From NCBI GenBank assembly GCA_020635455.1, contig JACJZT010000003.1:310001-374000 (forward strand): a stretch of 64,000 nucleotides of DNA. The letters run 5' to 3'. Shown here in pieces: positions 27,465 through 36,285 of this stretch; positions within the stretch are counted from its first letter, which is position 1; the number at the start of each line of letters is the position of its first letter. Source of the DNA: Flavobacteriales bacterium. Lineage in GTDB: Bacteria > Bacteroidota > Bacteroidia > NS11-12g > UBA9320. The position numbers and the translations under genes are program-made. The notes under the pieces were generated by a model. The model had not been told where the DNA came from. It saw nothing but the letters and a program-made list of their open reading frames with translations, and ran no database searches.

Positions 27465-30400
27465 TTCTTATCCTTTAAATCCGGTAATAAATATTCAAAC
27501 CAAAATTTATTCATGCTGTTTACCTTTGGGTCAATCTCAACGATACTTTTATAAAGGTCTGTGCCTACCGCCTGACAAAATTCACCTTCTACCGCTAAAT
27601 TAGGGTGCTCCAAAAGACTTTGAACATTGGCGGTTTTATATAAGGTTCTTACCAAAATTTCGAGATTGGCCGGCCATATGGTGATGTGGCCACCCTGACC
27701 AACAGAAACAATGTTCTTATTATCCTCTGAAAGGGCGATGCTTCTTATCCATGCCTGATTTTCCCTGAATACGAGTTCTTCAGTTGTGGAATCTGCCAAA
27801 GTATTTACATGAATGGTGTGGTCGAAGGCAGATGTGATAATGTATTCATTCTTCAATTTATTTGAAAACAAAATATCCGTAACCCCTGAACTGTTACCGG
27901 TCAATTCTTTTACATGTTGAAATTCTGATCCCATAAATTTATAAATTAATACGGTTCCTTTTTCCCCTCCTATTGCCAGAACATCTCCCCTACTGTTGAA
28001 CGAAAGACTGCTCACACCTTCCTTTATTTCATCCGCATCCCTTTTTGAACTTTGAGAATAGTTCAAACCACCCTTAAAAGGTATTTCACTGATATTTTTA
28101 AATTCATATCCATTACCGGATTTTTTCAGCGTTATTGATTTAACAACATCTTTCCTTTGACCACTTGTGCTATTTTCAGCAATTACCACACAATGCTTGT
28201 TGCCATTTCCGTATGATGTGAAACACTTTACATGATCGAATTTCATTTTTGGAAATTCTTTAAGTAGCGAAATGCTAAGGTTTTCCTTTTGGATACGATA
28301 TATTCTCATTCGAGTTTCATACCCCACTAATATTTCAGTATAATCTTTATCAGAAGCCAAAAAAGAAACAAAATTGCTTTTTTCTTTAAATTCATTGATG
28401 GGATATAATCCGGATAATCCTTTTTGAGATCTGGTGATGTATAGATTCCCTGAAGTAGACCTTAAAATGAAGATATCTTTTTCAGGACTGATCATCAGTT
28501 TATTAAACTTTTCTCTTGTTCTTTTTGATTGATCGATCAGTTGAATTTTTACAGGATTACCAACAAGTTGCCAGTGCTTGACGATCCCATCGTCGCCCGT
28601 AGTATAAAAGTTTGAATTATCAGTAAAAACCACCGAACGTTCATCGTATTTACTTTGAGTGGTCTGCTTGTCCTTTCGTTCCTGATAGGCGTAAATGTAT
28701 GATTTTGTCAGTTGATCTTTGAGGGCGTTGTAAATGATACGGTTCTCAGCCGGCCCATTCACAATCTTGTTTAAACCATAAGATAAAAGGGCCAATTCCA
28801 GACTGGTTTGGTCTTTTGATGGATCCTGAATGATCTGCCTGGATTTGATGGCCAGGTTGTTGGCTTCGGCACGTAACCTCATCTTCTGAGCCAAATTACT
28901 TGCAGCAATGGCTTTTTGCTCTGAACGGATCGCAATACTCTTTTGCGTTTCAGCCGAATCGGCTAGGTCCAACGCTATTTTGGCACTCTTTCTTGCCAAC
29001 TCCCTTTGCACCTTGGCTGCACGGGCCGAATCTTCCGCAATTCTTGCGGCATTGTCTGCAAATGCCTTTTGCAACAGCGCTTCTTTTTCACTTTCTGTTG
29101 CACGCATTTGTGCAGACTCAGCGCTGTCTTTCTGAATTTTTGCCTGATCCCTCTCATAAAGGGCAATTACACTGAGAGAATCTGCTTTCCTTTGTTCAAT
29201 CTCGGCAAGCCTGAGGTTTTCTTCTGCTACATTCGCATTGAGGTACGATTTATAGGCAAAATAAATGGCACCAATACAGGCAAGTGAAACAAAAAACACA
29301 AACATTCGAAGCCGAAAGATTGCAGCCTTTCTCTTTTGCTCTTCAGCTTTCAATTCCCTTTCCTTTTCCTTGACCGAATGATCTAGGTAATTCATGGCCC
29401 TGTCGAAAGAAGGATCGTACCTTTTGGCCCAGATGGCATTTGGATTTTGTCCTGCCTTCCAATGAATGGCCATCATCAATTCGGGATCGCGCCATAATCC
29501 GGTTTTTCCTTCCTGATACAATTCGGCGGATTGGGCCAGCCGTATATACAATTCTGCCGATTCAATTTCTTCCTGAACCCATGATTGAAGCCTTTCCCAC
29601 ACTCTCATCAAACTTTCATGCGAAATGTCAACGATGGTTTCATCGTTGATTTCCACGCCCGTCGGAGGCATTAAAAAACTTCTACCGGGTTTTCTGAATA
29701 CTTCAATGATCTTTACAAGCTTGTCCAGTCCCGATTCTGTCAATTCGCGAATATCCCGAACCAGTCCCGGGTGACGAACACCACGTCCATCTTCTCTTTT
29801 TTCGGTCAGAAAACGAAACAATTTCTCACATATCTCCTGACCTTCCGGATCCTCAATTTCGGCATAGGCTTCTTCGGCATGCAGGGAAAGCGCTTTCGAC
29901 ATGGTACCGATGGCTTCGTAATGTTTCAGATCCAAGGGGCTGTCAGGTTCGCTGTTTTTGGCCCAGTAATCCCAGGTACGCATTAAAGCATGCTGAAGTA
30001 TCGGCAATTGATCGGGGTTATCGCCTACATCGTTTAGCAATCGGGTAAGAAGTGACTGAGAAATTTGAGCTCCGCCCACTGCGATCGGCCCGGTAATTGC
30101 AGCTTTACGCTCCTCGCGGGTCATTCTTGGGATCAGATACTGCCCCTGGTTTATGGCTTCCGGCAAACCCCTGAATTCGGTACAATCACCCAGAAAGTCC
30201 GACCGCATGGTAAACACAATGTAAAGGTTTCCTTCTTTTTGACGGGCAACCTCAAGTAAAAGATTAATAAAAACAATTGCATCGCGGGTTCCTTTTGAAA
30301 CCGACTTTTCGTATTTCGAGAACCTGAAAAGTTCTTCAAACTGATCAACGACAATTAATACATTTTGTTGGTTTTTTTCCGAAAGTTGACGGATGGTTTC

Positions 30401-30784
30401 AGAGATCCCTTTATTTGACCTTCTCAAAATGGATTCGATAATGGAAGGTGTACTTGGGTTGACCTGATCTGCTCCCAGGATCTCTTCACCCGAAAGCGCT
30501 TCGGCTAAGTTGCCGACGGGATCGTTGCCCGGTTTTAAAGTACAGATCCTCCATCCCGAACCTGCACTGCTCAAAAATCCTGAATGTAAGGCAGGCAATA
30601 ATCCGGATTTGACCAATGAGGATTTACCGGAACCCGAAGCACCGATCACTGCCAGAAATTTTGTTTTGCCAAGTTTCGAAAGCAATTCATCTACTTGTTT
30701 CTCCCTTCCGAAGAACAGATATTCTTCCTCTTCTTCGAACGAACGAAGACCCGGAAATGGATTAAAGTAGCCTGACTCACTCAT
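27461..30784 (-). CDS. STAND (nSTAND1-type) ATPase with TM helix, coiled coil and WD40 repeats
   Basis: A 1107-residue protein. It opens with the nSTAND1 signature NPFPGLRSFEEEEEYLFFGR and a Walker A loop GASGSGKSSLVKSG (48-61); Walker B is VLIVVDQFEELF (about 145-156). A helical arm follows, then a single membrane helix (about 492-513, FVFFVSLACIGAIYFAY), an Ala/Glu/Lys-rich coiled coil (about 515-640), and WD40-type repeats to the C-terminus (TTGDDGIVKHWQL, LAIGGEKGTVLIYKF, VSVGQGGHITIWP). Such NTPases act as signal-driven switches; the WD40 part normally senses. With the ATPase cytoplasmic and one membrane pass, the sensor side would lie in the periplasm. Overlaps its neighbours by 4 bases each. 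Confidence 0.9.
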   Translation of the reverse strand: MSESGYFNPFPGLRSFEEEEEYLFFGREKQVDELLSKLGKTKFLAVIGASGSGKSSLVKSGLLPALHSGFLSSAGSGWRICTLKPGNDPVGNLAEALSGEEILGADQVNPSTPSIIESILRRSNKGISETIRQLSEKNQQNVLIVVDQFEELFRFSKYEKSVSKGTRDAIVFINLLLEVARQKEGNLYIVFTMRSDFLGDCTEFRGLPEAINQGQYLIPRMTREERKAAITGPIAVGGAQISQSLLTRLLNDVGDNPDQLPILQHALMRTWDYWAKNSEPDSPLDLKHYEAIGTMSKALSLHAEEAYAEIEDPEGQEICEKLFRFLTEKREDGRGVRHPGLVRDIRELTESGLDKLVKIIEVFRKPGRSFLMPPTGVEINDETIVDISHESLMRVWERLQSWVQEEIESAELYIRLAQSAELYQEGKTGLWRDPELMMAIHWKAGQNPNAIWAKRYDPSFDRAMNYLDHSVKEKERELKAEEQKRKAAIFRLRMFVFFVSLACIGAIYFAYKSYLNANVAEENLRLAEIEQRKADSLSVIALYERDQAKIQKDSAESAQMRATESEKEALLQKAFADNAARIAEDSARAAKVQRELARKSAKIALDLADSAETQKSIAIRSEQKAIAASNLAQKMRLRAEANNLAIKSRQIIQDPSKDQTSLELALLSYGLNKIVNGPAENRIIYNALKDQLTKSYIYAYQERKDKQTTQSKYDERSVVFTDNSNFYTTGDDGIVKHWQLVGNPVKIQLIDQSKRTREKFNKLMISPEKDIFILRSTSGNLYITRSQKGLSGLYPINEFKEKSNFVSFLASDKDYTEILVGYETRMRIYRIQKENLSISLLKEFPKMKFDHVKCFTSYGNGNKHCVVIAENSTSGQRKDVVKSITLKKSGNGYEFKNISEIPFKGGLNYSQSSKRDADEIKEGVSSLSFNSRGDVLAIGGEKGTVLIYKFMGSEFQHVKELTGNSSGVTDILFSNKLKNEYIITSAFDHTIHVNTLADSTTEELVFRENQAWIRSIALSEDNKNIVSVGQGGHITIWPANLEILVRTLYKTANVQSLLEHPNLAVEGEFCQAVGTDLYKSIVEIDPKVNSMNKFWFEYLLPDLKDKK

Positions 30785-32295
30785 GAAATTTCATCGATAA
30801 ATGGTTTTATGGAAGCTTCCAGATCTTCGGTCAGTTTCAAAACATTGAGATCATGAGATCTGAAGCGTTCTTTTTGCGGGTTCATCGGCTCTGCTATAAA
30901 GACCGTCTTTGCCAGTAGTTTTTTCTTTCTGCCATAACCGGCCATTTTAAGCAGGTCCCTCATTTTTGAACGCAACCATAATTCGTTGGCATTGCCGTAA
31001 TAAATAATAACCGCATCACAATTTATTAAATTTTCCTGATGATCAAGTCTGATATCGGTTTGATCTCCCTCAAAAGCAGGTAATACAACGTCGTACCCTT
31101 TGTCGTAAAGGGCATTGTCCAGAGATTGTACAGCATCCATATCCGACTGGTCACAGATCAGATAGATCATCCTGGGGCCGTTCTCGTCTGAGTCATCCGA
31201 TGCTTCCGGAGCCTTTTTTTCTTCTACCTTCAGTTTATCATGAATCGCAAACTCAAGGTCTTCGAGCGAAGAGATCAACAGGTCGGCACCTTTTAAGGTT
31301 TTTTCGCTGTTTTTGAGTTCGTCAATAAAACGAAGTTGCCGTTCATCCTTTATTTCTAATTGGGGGGGGATCCAGATAAGTCTGCCTTTGGAGCCTTCAA
31401 CATTCAAGGTTGTAGCCATTTCACTTTGCAGCTGTATCTTAGACTTTTCCGTACCCTCTGGTACGAGTCCGAAATTAGCACCAATCATATGAATGCTTAG
31501 TATACTGGAACTTAGCATTTCCTTTATTTCGCGGTTGTATTCTTCAACCTCAAGGGGTAGGTTTTTATCGGGCAAAACGTGATACCCGCCTTCCAGCAGG
31601 GACCTTCTTACCGATTCCCGGTTTTCTTTCAGGTCAAGACTTGTTTCTGCAAGGTAGATGTTTCCCTTTCCCGATGAGTTCTTACTAACCTGAGAATCGC
31701 TATCCTGTACAATATTTGCAGCAAGCCCTTTATTACTGATCTCTTTAATTTTTTCAAGAAGGGTTGCAATATCGTGGGCCAGGTCGTCGAGTTTTGACCA
31801 ATATGCCAGTTGAGCTTCCTTGCCAAAAAACTTACTGAATTCGATGGGTTTGCCTGAAAACGGGTCGATCTTGTAAAATTCATAACCCAGAAGAGTTTGT
31901 AAAAAAGGTGCCTGTGCATTTAGATCTATTGGTGTTTTAATGACCTTGAAGATCCTTGATTTGGTACCGATCTTGGCACCAATATTTTCCTCAGCCACTT
32001 TATAAAATTCGCTAACTTCCCTTACACACCAGTCTGATTTAACGTATCTGGGTGAATGGATCGAAATGAGGATAGCAATTTCGTTGAGTTCTTTGAGGAT
32101 CTCTTCACTGAAATCGTTGTTGCCCTCCAATCTCATATCTCTCCATATTTTAGGTTTATAACCGAGCAACTGTGCAAGACGCACCTCCAAAGATCTGTGA
32201 AATTCGGATATCCAGCCCTTTTCCCCTTCAATTAAGGATTCATCATCAATGTGAGCATAACTGATGAATATGTCTTTTTCAAAAACCACAGTCAT
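30781..32295 (-). CDS. Multi-TIR-domain protein (TIR, DUF4062-like, TIR-like)
   Basis: A 504-residue cytoplasmic protein, first gene of the five-gene operon. The N-terminal TIR domain (about 5-165) starts KDIFISYAHIDDES and keeps SPRYVKSDWCVREV (81-94), with E93 in the WCxxE position that is catalytic in NAD-cleaving TIR proteins. The middle (about 205-365) begins NIYLAETSLDLKENRESVRR and resembles DUF4062/TIR-like modules. The last part (about 380-495; MIYLICDQSDMDAVQSLDNAL, INCDAVIIYYGNANELWL) is another TIR_2-like module without the WCxxE. It therefore has one potentially active and two probably structural modules. Whether it makes a signal or destroys NAD cannot be told from sequence. Confidence 0.88.
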   Translation of the reverse strand: MTVVFEKDIFISYAHIDDESLIEGEKGWISEFHRSLEVRLAQLLGYKPKIWRDMRLEGNNDFSEEILKELNEIAILISIHSPRYVKSDWCVREVSEFYKVAEENIGAKIGTKSRIFKVIKTPIDLNAQAPFLQTLLGYEFYKIDPFSGKPIEFSKFFGKEAQLAYWSKLDDLAHDIATLLEKIKEISNKGLAANIVQDSDSQVSKNSSGKGNIYLAETSLDLKENRESVRRSLLEGGYHVLPDKNLPLEVEEYNREIKEMLSSSILSIHMIGANFGLVPEGTEKSKIQLQSEMATTLNVEGSKGRLIWIPPQLEIKDERQLRFIDELKNSEKTLKGADLLISSLEDLEFAIHDKLKVEEKKAPEASDDSDENGPRMIYLICDQSDMDAVQSLDNALYDKGYDVVLPAFEGDQTDIRLDHQENLINCDAVIIYYGNANELWLRSKMRDLLKMAGYGRKKKLLAKTVFIAEPMNPQKERFRSHDLNVLKLTEDLEASIKPFIDEIS

Positions 32296-32386
32296 CCTTC
32301 ATTTCTTTTGGTTTAGATACATATTTTCCACGAAGAAACTTTAAATCAAATGAACTCACATGCTGATCTGAAAGCTTGCTTCTCAA

Positions 32387-32394
32387 CAAACCTA
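32387..32394 (-). promoter_or_regulatory. Candidate promoter of the five-gene TIR/STAND operon
   Basis: On the minus strand TAGGTTTG matches TAnnTTTG exactly. A TTTTG lies about 23 bases further upstream (32422-32418), somewhat farther than the 19-20 seen at better promoters in this window. It leaves a leader of about 90 bases before the TIR ATG at 32295. Confidence 0.35.
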
Positions 32395-32500
32395 TACTTT
32401 TTTACATAAATTTTATACAAAATCAGGGGGAAAGCTATACCTGATCCACGAAAATTGTCCACTAAAAATGAATCTATTAGTGGAAATTTAAAAAGAACCT

Positions 32501-32839
32501 TTACTGAAAGATCTTATACAATCCGATGAACAGAATTACCAACCCTGCCATGGTTAAACCATATAAGGCCCACATCATCGAACCACCACTATAGTGCAGA
32601 AAAACACAGGAGGCAAAGCCGATGGCCAGAATTGCACCTCCAACGGCCAGGTAATACCCGCCATTTTCAGTTCTCTTTGCATTTTTCAATCTTCTGGCAC
32701 CGGTCAACACACGATCGAGATCGGATTCGGGACACCCGGCATTTTTAACCGTTTCTTCTATATCTTCTTTCCTAAAACCCTGCAGCATTAATAAGTGGGC
32801 CTGTTTGATATAGCTTTTCAGGGAAATATCTTGTTCCAT
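32501..32839 (-). CDS. Small two-TM membrane protein, unknown
   Basis: A 112-residue protein if started at ATG 32839 (MEQDISLKSYIKQAHLLMLQ); a longer frame to 32923 adds residues with no support. The N-terminal half is a soluble helical module (GFRKEDIEETVKNAGCPESDLDRVL) that looks like a short UBA-like or DUF-type helix pair, and the C-terminal half has two hydrophobic helices. A minus-strand TATTTTTG box (32864-32857) lies 17 bases before this ATG, supporting it. It precedes the TIR operon by about 205 bases on the same strand, but a promoter-like box lies between them, so joint transcription is uncertain. Function unknown. Confidence 0.65.
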   Translation of the reverse strand: MEQDISLKSYIKQAHLLMLQGFRKEDIEETVKNAGCPESDLDRVLTGARRLKNAKRTENGGYYLAVGGAILAIGFASCVFLHYSGGSMMWALYGLTMAGLVILFIGLYKIFQ

Positions 32840-32948
32840 ATTTAGGATTTTTTTATCAAAAATAACCGAACCACCGAAAAATGAAAATTCATTTAACATG
32901 ATAAAAATCATACATGCACCCATAATTTTCTAGAACCTTTGAAAAAAG

Positions 32949-32956
32949 TATCTTTG
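32949..32956 (+). promoter_or_regulatory. -7 box of pepD
   Basis: TATCTTTG matches TAnnTTTG exactly, with a weak TTT at 32926-32928 twenty bases upstream. It lies 22 bases before the pepD ATG at 32979 and would drive pepD and the coupled M14 peptidase gene. Confidence 0.45.
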
Positions 32957-32978
32957 TCCGAAACGATTTTTATTGAAT

Positions 32979-34439
32979 ATGACACAGAACGTAAGAGACC
33001 TGGAACCAAAAGAAATGTGGAATCATTTTGCAGATCTTAATGCAATACCCCGACCTTCAAAGAAAGAAGACAGAATTATCGAGTTTATGCTTCAGTTTGG
33101 CAAGAAGACCGGATTGGAGACCATGAGAGACGAGATCGGGAATGTGATCCTTAAAAAACCGGCCAGTAAGGGTATGGAAAACAAACAGACTGTGGTTTTA
33201 CAAAGTCATTTGGATATGGTCCATCAGAAAAATGCATCAACAAATTTTGATTTTGATACCATGGGTATTGAGATGTATACAGAAGGTGACTGGGTAAAAG
33301 CCAAAGGAACCACGCTGGGAGCAGATAATGGTATTGGAGTTGCATCCATCATGGCAGTGCTGAGTTCCGATAACATTGCTCATCCGCCAATTGAAGCCTT
33401 GTTTACCATCGATGAAGAAACGGGTATGACCGGTGCGATAAATCTTAAAGGAGGATTGCTTCAGGGCAGCATTTTATTAAACCTGGATACCGAAGACGAC
33501 GATGAAATTACCATAGGTTGTGCAGGAGGTGTTGATGTAACTGCCACGGGAACTTATGATGTCGAAGAGGTTTTGAAAGATCTGAAAGGGTTTGAAATTA
33601 CCGTCAAAGGATTAACAGGCGGACACTCCGGTATGGACATTTATAAGGGAAGAGGAAACGCCAATAAGATCATGAACCGGATCCTTCTTTTGGCCACTGA
33701 AAAATTTGATGCCCGCATTTGTGAAATCGACGGAGGTGGGCTTCGGAACGCCATTCCGAGAGAGTCAAAATCAAAAATTCACATTCGTCCCGAATTGGAG
33801 AACGATTTCAGAAAATACATTTCAAACACCGAGAAAACACTTCAGTTTGAATATCGTACAACAGACCCTAATTTTTGCCTTGAAATCAGGGAGCATTCTG
33901 AGAACGACAAGGTTCTTGAAAAAGAATTTCAGCTGCAGCTGTTGAGGTGTATTTACGCTACAGAAAATGGTATTTACCGAATGAGTCCTGACATTGAACA
34001 CCTCGTTCAAACCTCAAACAACATTGCCCGTGTACTTGTAAAAGATGGTGAATATACCATTCAATGCCTTACAAGAAGTTCGGTAGATTCAGAAAAAAAC
34101 GATCTTGCAACTCAGTTGAGATGCACGTTTGAAATGATTGGAGCCAAAACCGAAGAAAAAGGTGCTTACCCCGGATGGACCCCAAAACCGGATGCAGCCA
34201 TAGTGAAAATAATGCGAAATTTATATCATAGCTTATTTAAGGAAGATCCAAAAGTAAGTGCCTGCCATGCGGGACTTGAATGTGGAATACTTGGAACCAA
34301 TTATCCGGATATGGAAATGATCTCTTTTGGACCCAATATCAGAGGCGCACATTCACCGGATGAAATGGTGCAGATCAGTTCCGTGAATAAATACTGGAAA
34401 CTGTTTCTTGAAACTCTGAAGAACATTCCTGACAAATGA
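32979..34439 (+). CDS. pepD: Aminoacyl-histidine dipeptidase (M20 family)
   Basis: A 486-residue cytoplasmic zinc dipeptidase that cleaves Xaa-His and other dipeptides. Metal ligands and catalytic residues are visible: H77 and D79 in QSHLDMV, D116 in LGADNGIG, and E146-E147 in TIDEETGMTGA; the lid domain starts near 185 (LKGFEITVKGLTGGHSG). Length fits PepD (about 485). The ATG at 32979 is preferred over a TTG two codons earlier. The stop overlaps the next start in ATGA, so the two peptidases form one operon. Confidence 0.93.
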   Translation: MTQNVRDLEPKEMWNHFADLNAIPRPSKKEDRIIEFMLQFGKKTGLETMRDEIGNVILKKPASKGMENKQTVVLQSHLDMVHQKNASTNFDFDTMGIEMYTEGDWVKAKGTTLGADNGIGVASIMAVLSSDNIAHPPIEALFTIDEETGMTGAINLKGGLLQGSILLNLDTEDDDEITIGCAGGVDVTATGTYDVEEVLKDLKGFEITVKGLTGGHSGMDIYKGRGNANKIMNRILLLATEKFDARICEIDGGGLRNAIPRESKSKIHIRPELENDFRKYISNTEKTLQFEYRTTDPNFCLEIREHSENDKVLEKEFQLQLLRCIYATENGIYRMSPDIEHLVQTSNNIARVLVKDGEYTIQCLTRSSVDSEKNDLATQLRCTFEMIGAKTEEKGAYPGWTPKPDAAIVKIMRNLYHSLFKEDPKVSACHAGLECGILGTNYPDMEMISFGPNIRGAHSPDEMVQISSVNKYWKLFLETLKNIPDK

Positions 34440-36109
34440 TCGGGTTCCTTTTAGCTAAGAATGTGGTCCCAAAAACGTTCTTTAAAAGGAGAGCTTACAC
34501 AAAGGCAATTCTCTTTGCATTGGTTGGTTTCTGGCATGTAAACGGTTCCGCACAAAGTTATTTTTCTGACTCTTTAATTCTCACTCCTGAAAAAAGTAAA
34601 TTTCAAAAAACTTCTACCCATTCGGACGTAATGCGTTTTTTGGATGCTGCCAAAAAAAAATCAGACAAGATCCATGTTTTTAACATGGGCTACAGCAAAG
34701 AAAGAAGAGAAATACCGGTTGCCGTCATTTCCAGGCCTAAGATCACTTCACCCGAACAAGCTAAAGCAAGCGGCAAGCTTGTGGTATACATTCAGGCAAA
34801 CATTCATGCAGGAGAGATCGAAGGAAAAGAAGCCCTTATGATGTTGATGAGAGACATTCTGTGGGGCGACAAACAGCAATTGCTTGACAGTCAGATCATT
34901 CTGCTGGCACCCATTTACAACACGGACGCAAACGATAAAATGGCCAGAGGGCTAAGGCCTTCGCAGGAAGACAGTCCACCTGAAACCGGAGAAAGAGAAA
35001 GTAGTGAGGGTTACGATCTCAACAGGGATGGCATGAAAATGGATGCCATTGAAACCAAAGCTTTGTTTAAGTCGGTGATCGTTCCATGGGATCCTCAAAT
35101 ATTTGTTGATATGCACACGACAAATGGTACCTGGCATGCCTATTCCCTTACATGGGCACCGAGTTATCACAGTTGTGGATCCTACAGGCCTTTCGAATAT
35201 TCGTATTACACCATGCTTCCAAACATTACCGACTCCGTTTTTAAAAAACATAATTTAAGGTTTGGAGTGTATGGAGATTATGAAGTAAATGAGAACTGGC
35301 CTCCGAAAAAGTTTTATACCTACAATCATCATCCGAGATATCTTGTTAACCAGTTTGGTTTGCGAAACAGGATGGCCATATTGAGTGAGACCTTCGCACA
35401 CGACCGGTTTTATGAACGAATCAACAGCAGTTATGTTTTTATTGAGGAAATTCTCAGTTATACAGGGAAACATGCATCTGAAATCCGTATCATAAATTCG
35501 GATGCAGAAAACGAAACCATTCGCTATGTAAAGAACATGGCGGGTAAGGTAAAAAAAGGTACACGATTCAGGATGGTTTTGCTTGACACCATTGATCGAT
35601 TTCCAACTTATGATTTTGTGCGTTCGACGGATAGTACAGGCCAGGAAATGTATTACAGGACCGGAAAAATTGTCGAATACGATGGGGTTAAATATTATGC
35701 CGGTTTTGAGGCAAGTTCTGAAAGTGTATTACCAAAAGGATACGTCATACCCGGTCAATATTCTGTAGTGATCGAGAATTTAAAAGATCACGGAATACAG
35801 GTAATTCCCATTAAAAAGAAAACAAAGTATTCCGGAGAAAGTTATCGGGTTATGGAAATTGATCAGGCCAAATTGACCTATCAAAAGCACAAGGCCTGCA
35901 CACTTAAAGGTGAATTTTATAAAAGCACAGCAACGTTTAACAAAGGCGACTGGTATGTCGACATGGCTCAACCTCTGGCGAACTTAATATTTTATCTTCT
36001 CGAACCCGAATCAGATGACGGTTTGGTATACTGGAACTTTTTTGATGAATTTCTTAAAAAGATCCCGGAAACCAAAAACAACATCTTTCCGGTGTTCAAA
36101 CATTACTAG
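34436..36109 (+). CDS. M14-family zinc carboxypeptidase, exported
   Basis: A 557-residue metallo-carboxypeptidase. An N-terminal hydrophobic segment after a basic stretch (KRRAYTKAILFALVGFWHVNGSAQ, cut into residues 18-40) looks like a late signal peptide. Zinc ligands are H124 and E127 in NIHAGEIEGKE and H227 in DMHTTNG; DLNRDGM (about 194-200) supplies the substrate-binding Asn-Arg, and ILSETFAHD provides the catalytic Glu. No T9SS sorting motif is present, so it is probably periplasmic. Co-translated with pepD through a 4-base overlap: one enzyme may trim peptides in the periplasm and the other finish them in the cytoplasm. Confidence 0.87.
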   Translation: MIGFLLAKNVVPKTFFKRRAYTKAILFALVGFWHVNGSAQSYFSDSLILTPEKSKFQKTSTHSDVMRFLDAAKKKSDKIHVFNMGYSKERREIPVAVISRPKITSPEQAKASGKLVVYIQANIHAGEIEGKEALMMLMRDILWGDKQQLLDSQIILLAPIYNTDANDKMARGLRPSQEDSPPETGERESSEGYDLNRDGMKMDAIETKALFKSVIVPWDPQIFVDMHTTNGTWHAYSLTWAPSYHSCGSYRPFEYSYYTMLPNITDSVFKKHNLRFGVYGDYEVNENWPPKKFYTYNHHPRYLVNQFGLRNRMAILSETFAHDRFYERINSSYVFIEEILSYTGKHASEIRIINSDAENETIRYVKNMAGKVKKGTRFRMVLLDTIDRFPTYDFVRSTDSTGQEMYYRTGKIVEYDGVKYYAGFEASSESVLPKGYVIPGQYSVVIENLKDHGIQVIPIKKKTKYSGESYRVMEIDQAKLTYQKHKACTLKGEFYKSTATFNKGDWYVDMAQPLANLIFYLLEPESDDGLVYWNFFDEFLKKIPETKNNIFPVFKHY

Positions 36110-36285
36110 CATGACCTAAAAATTACTTTTAAATTACTTTAAGACAAATTACTTCCATCCTTTCATTTTTCGGCTTGAAACACTGGAGTGATGTGCTTTC
36201 CGGCATTATAAAACTTCGATTTTAGTTTATCCGGAATCGCTTTTAATTAAATAAATACTATATTCGATAAATCAATTCTTAAATT

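Noticed and set aside
21026..32295. Polysaccharide-utilisation locus reading of the TonB receptor region
   Set aside because: No SusD-like lipoprotein, glycoside hydrolase or polysaccharide lyase is present, and the receptor lacks the usual SusC N-terminal domain.
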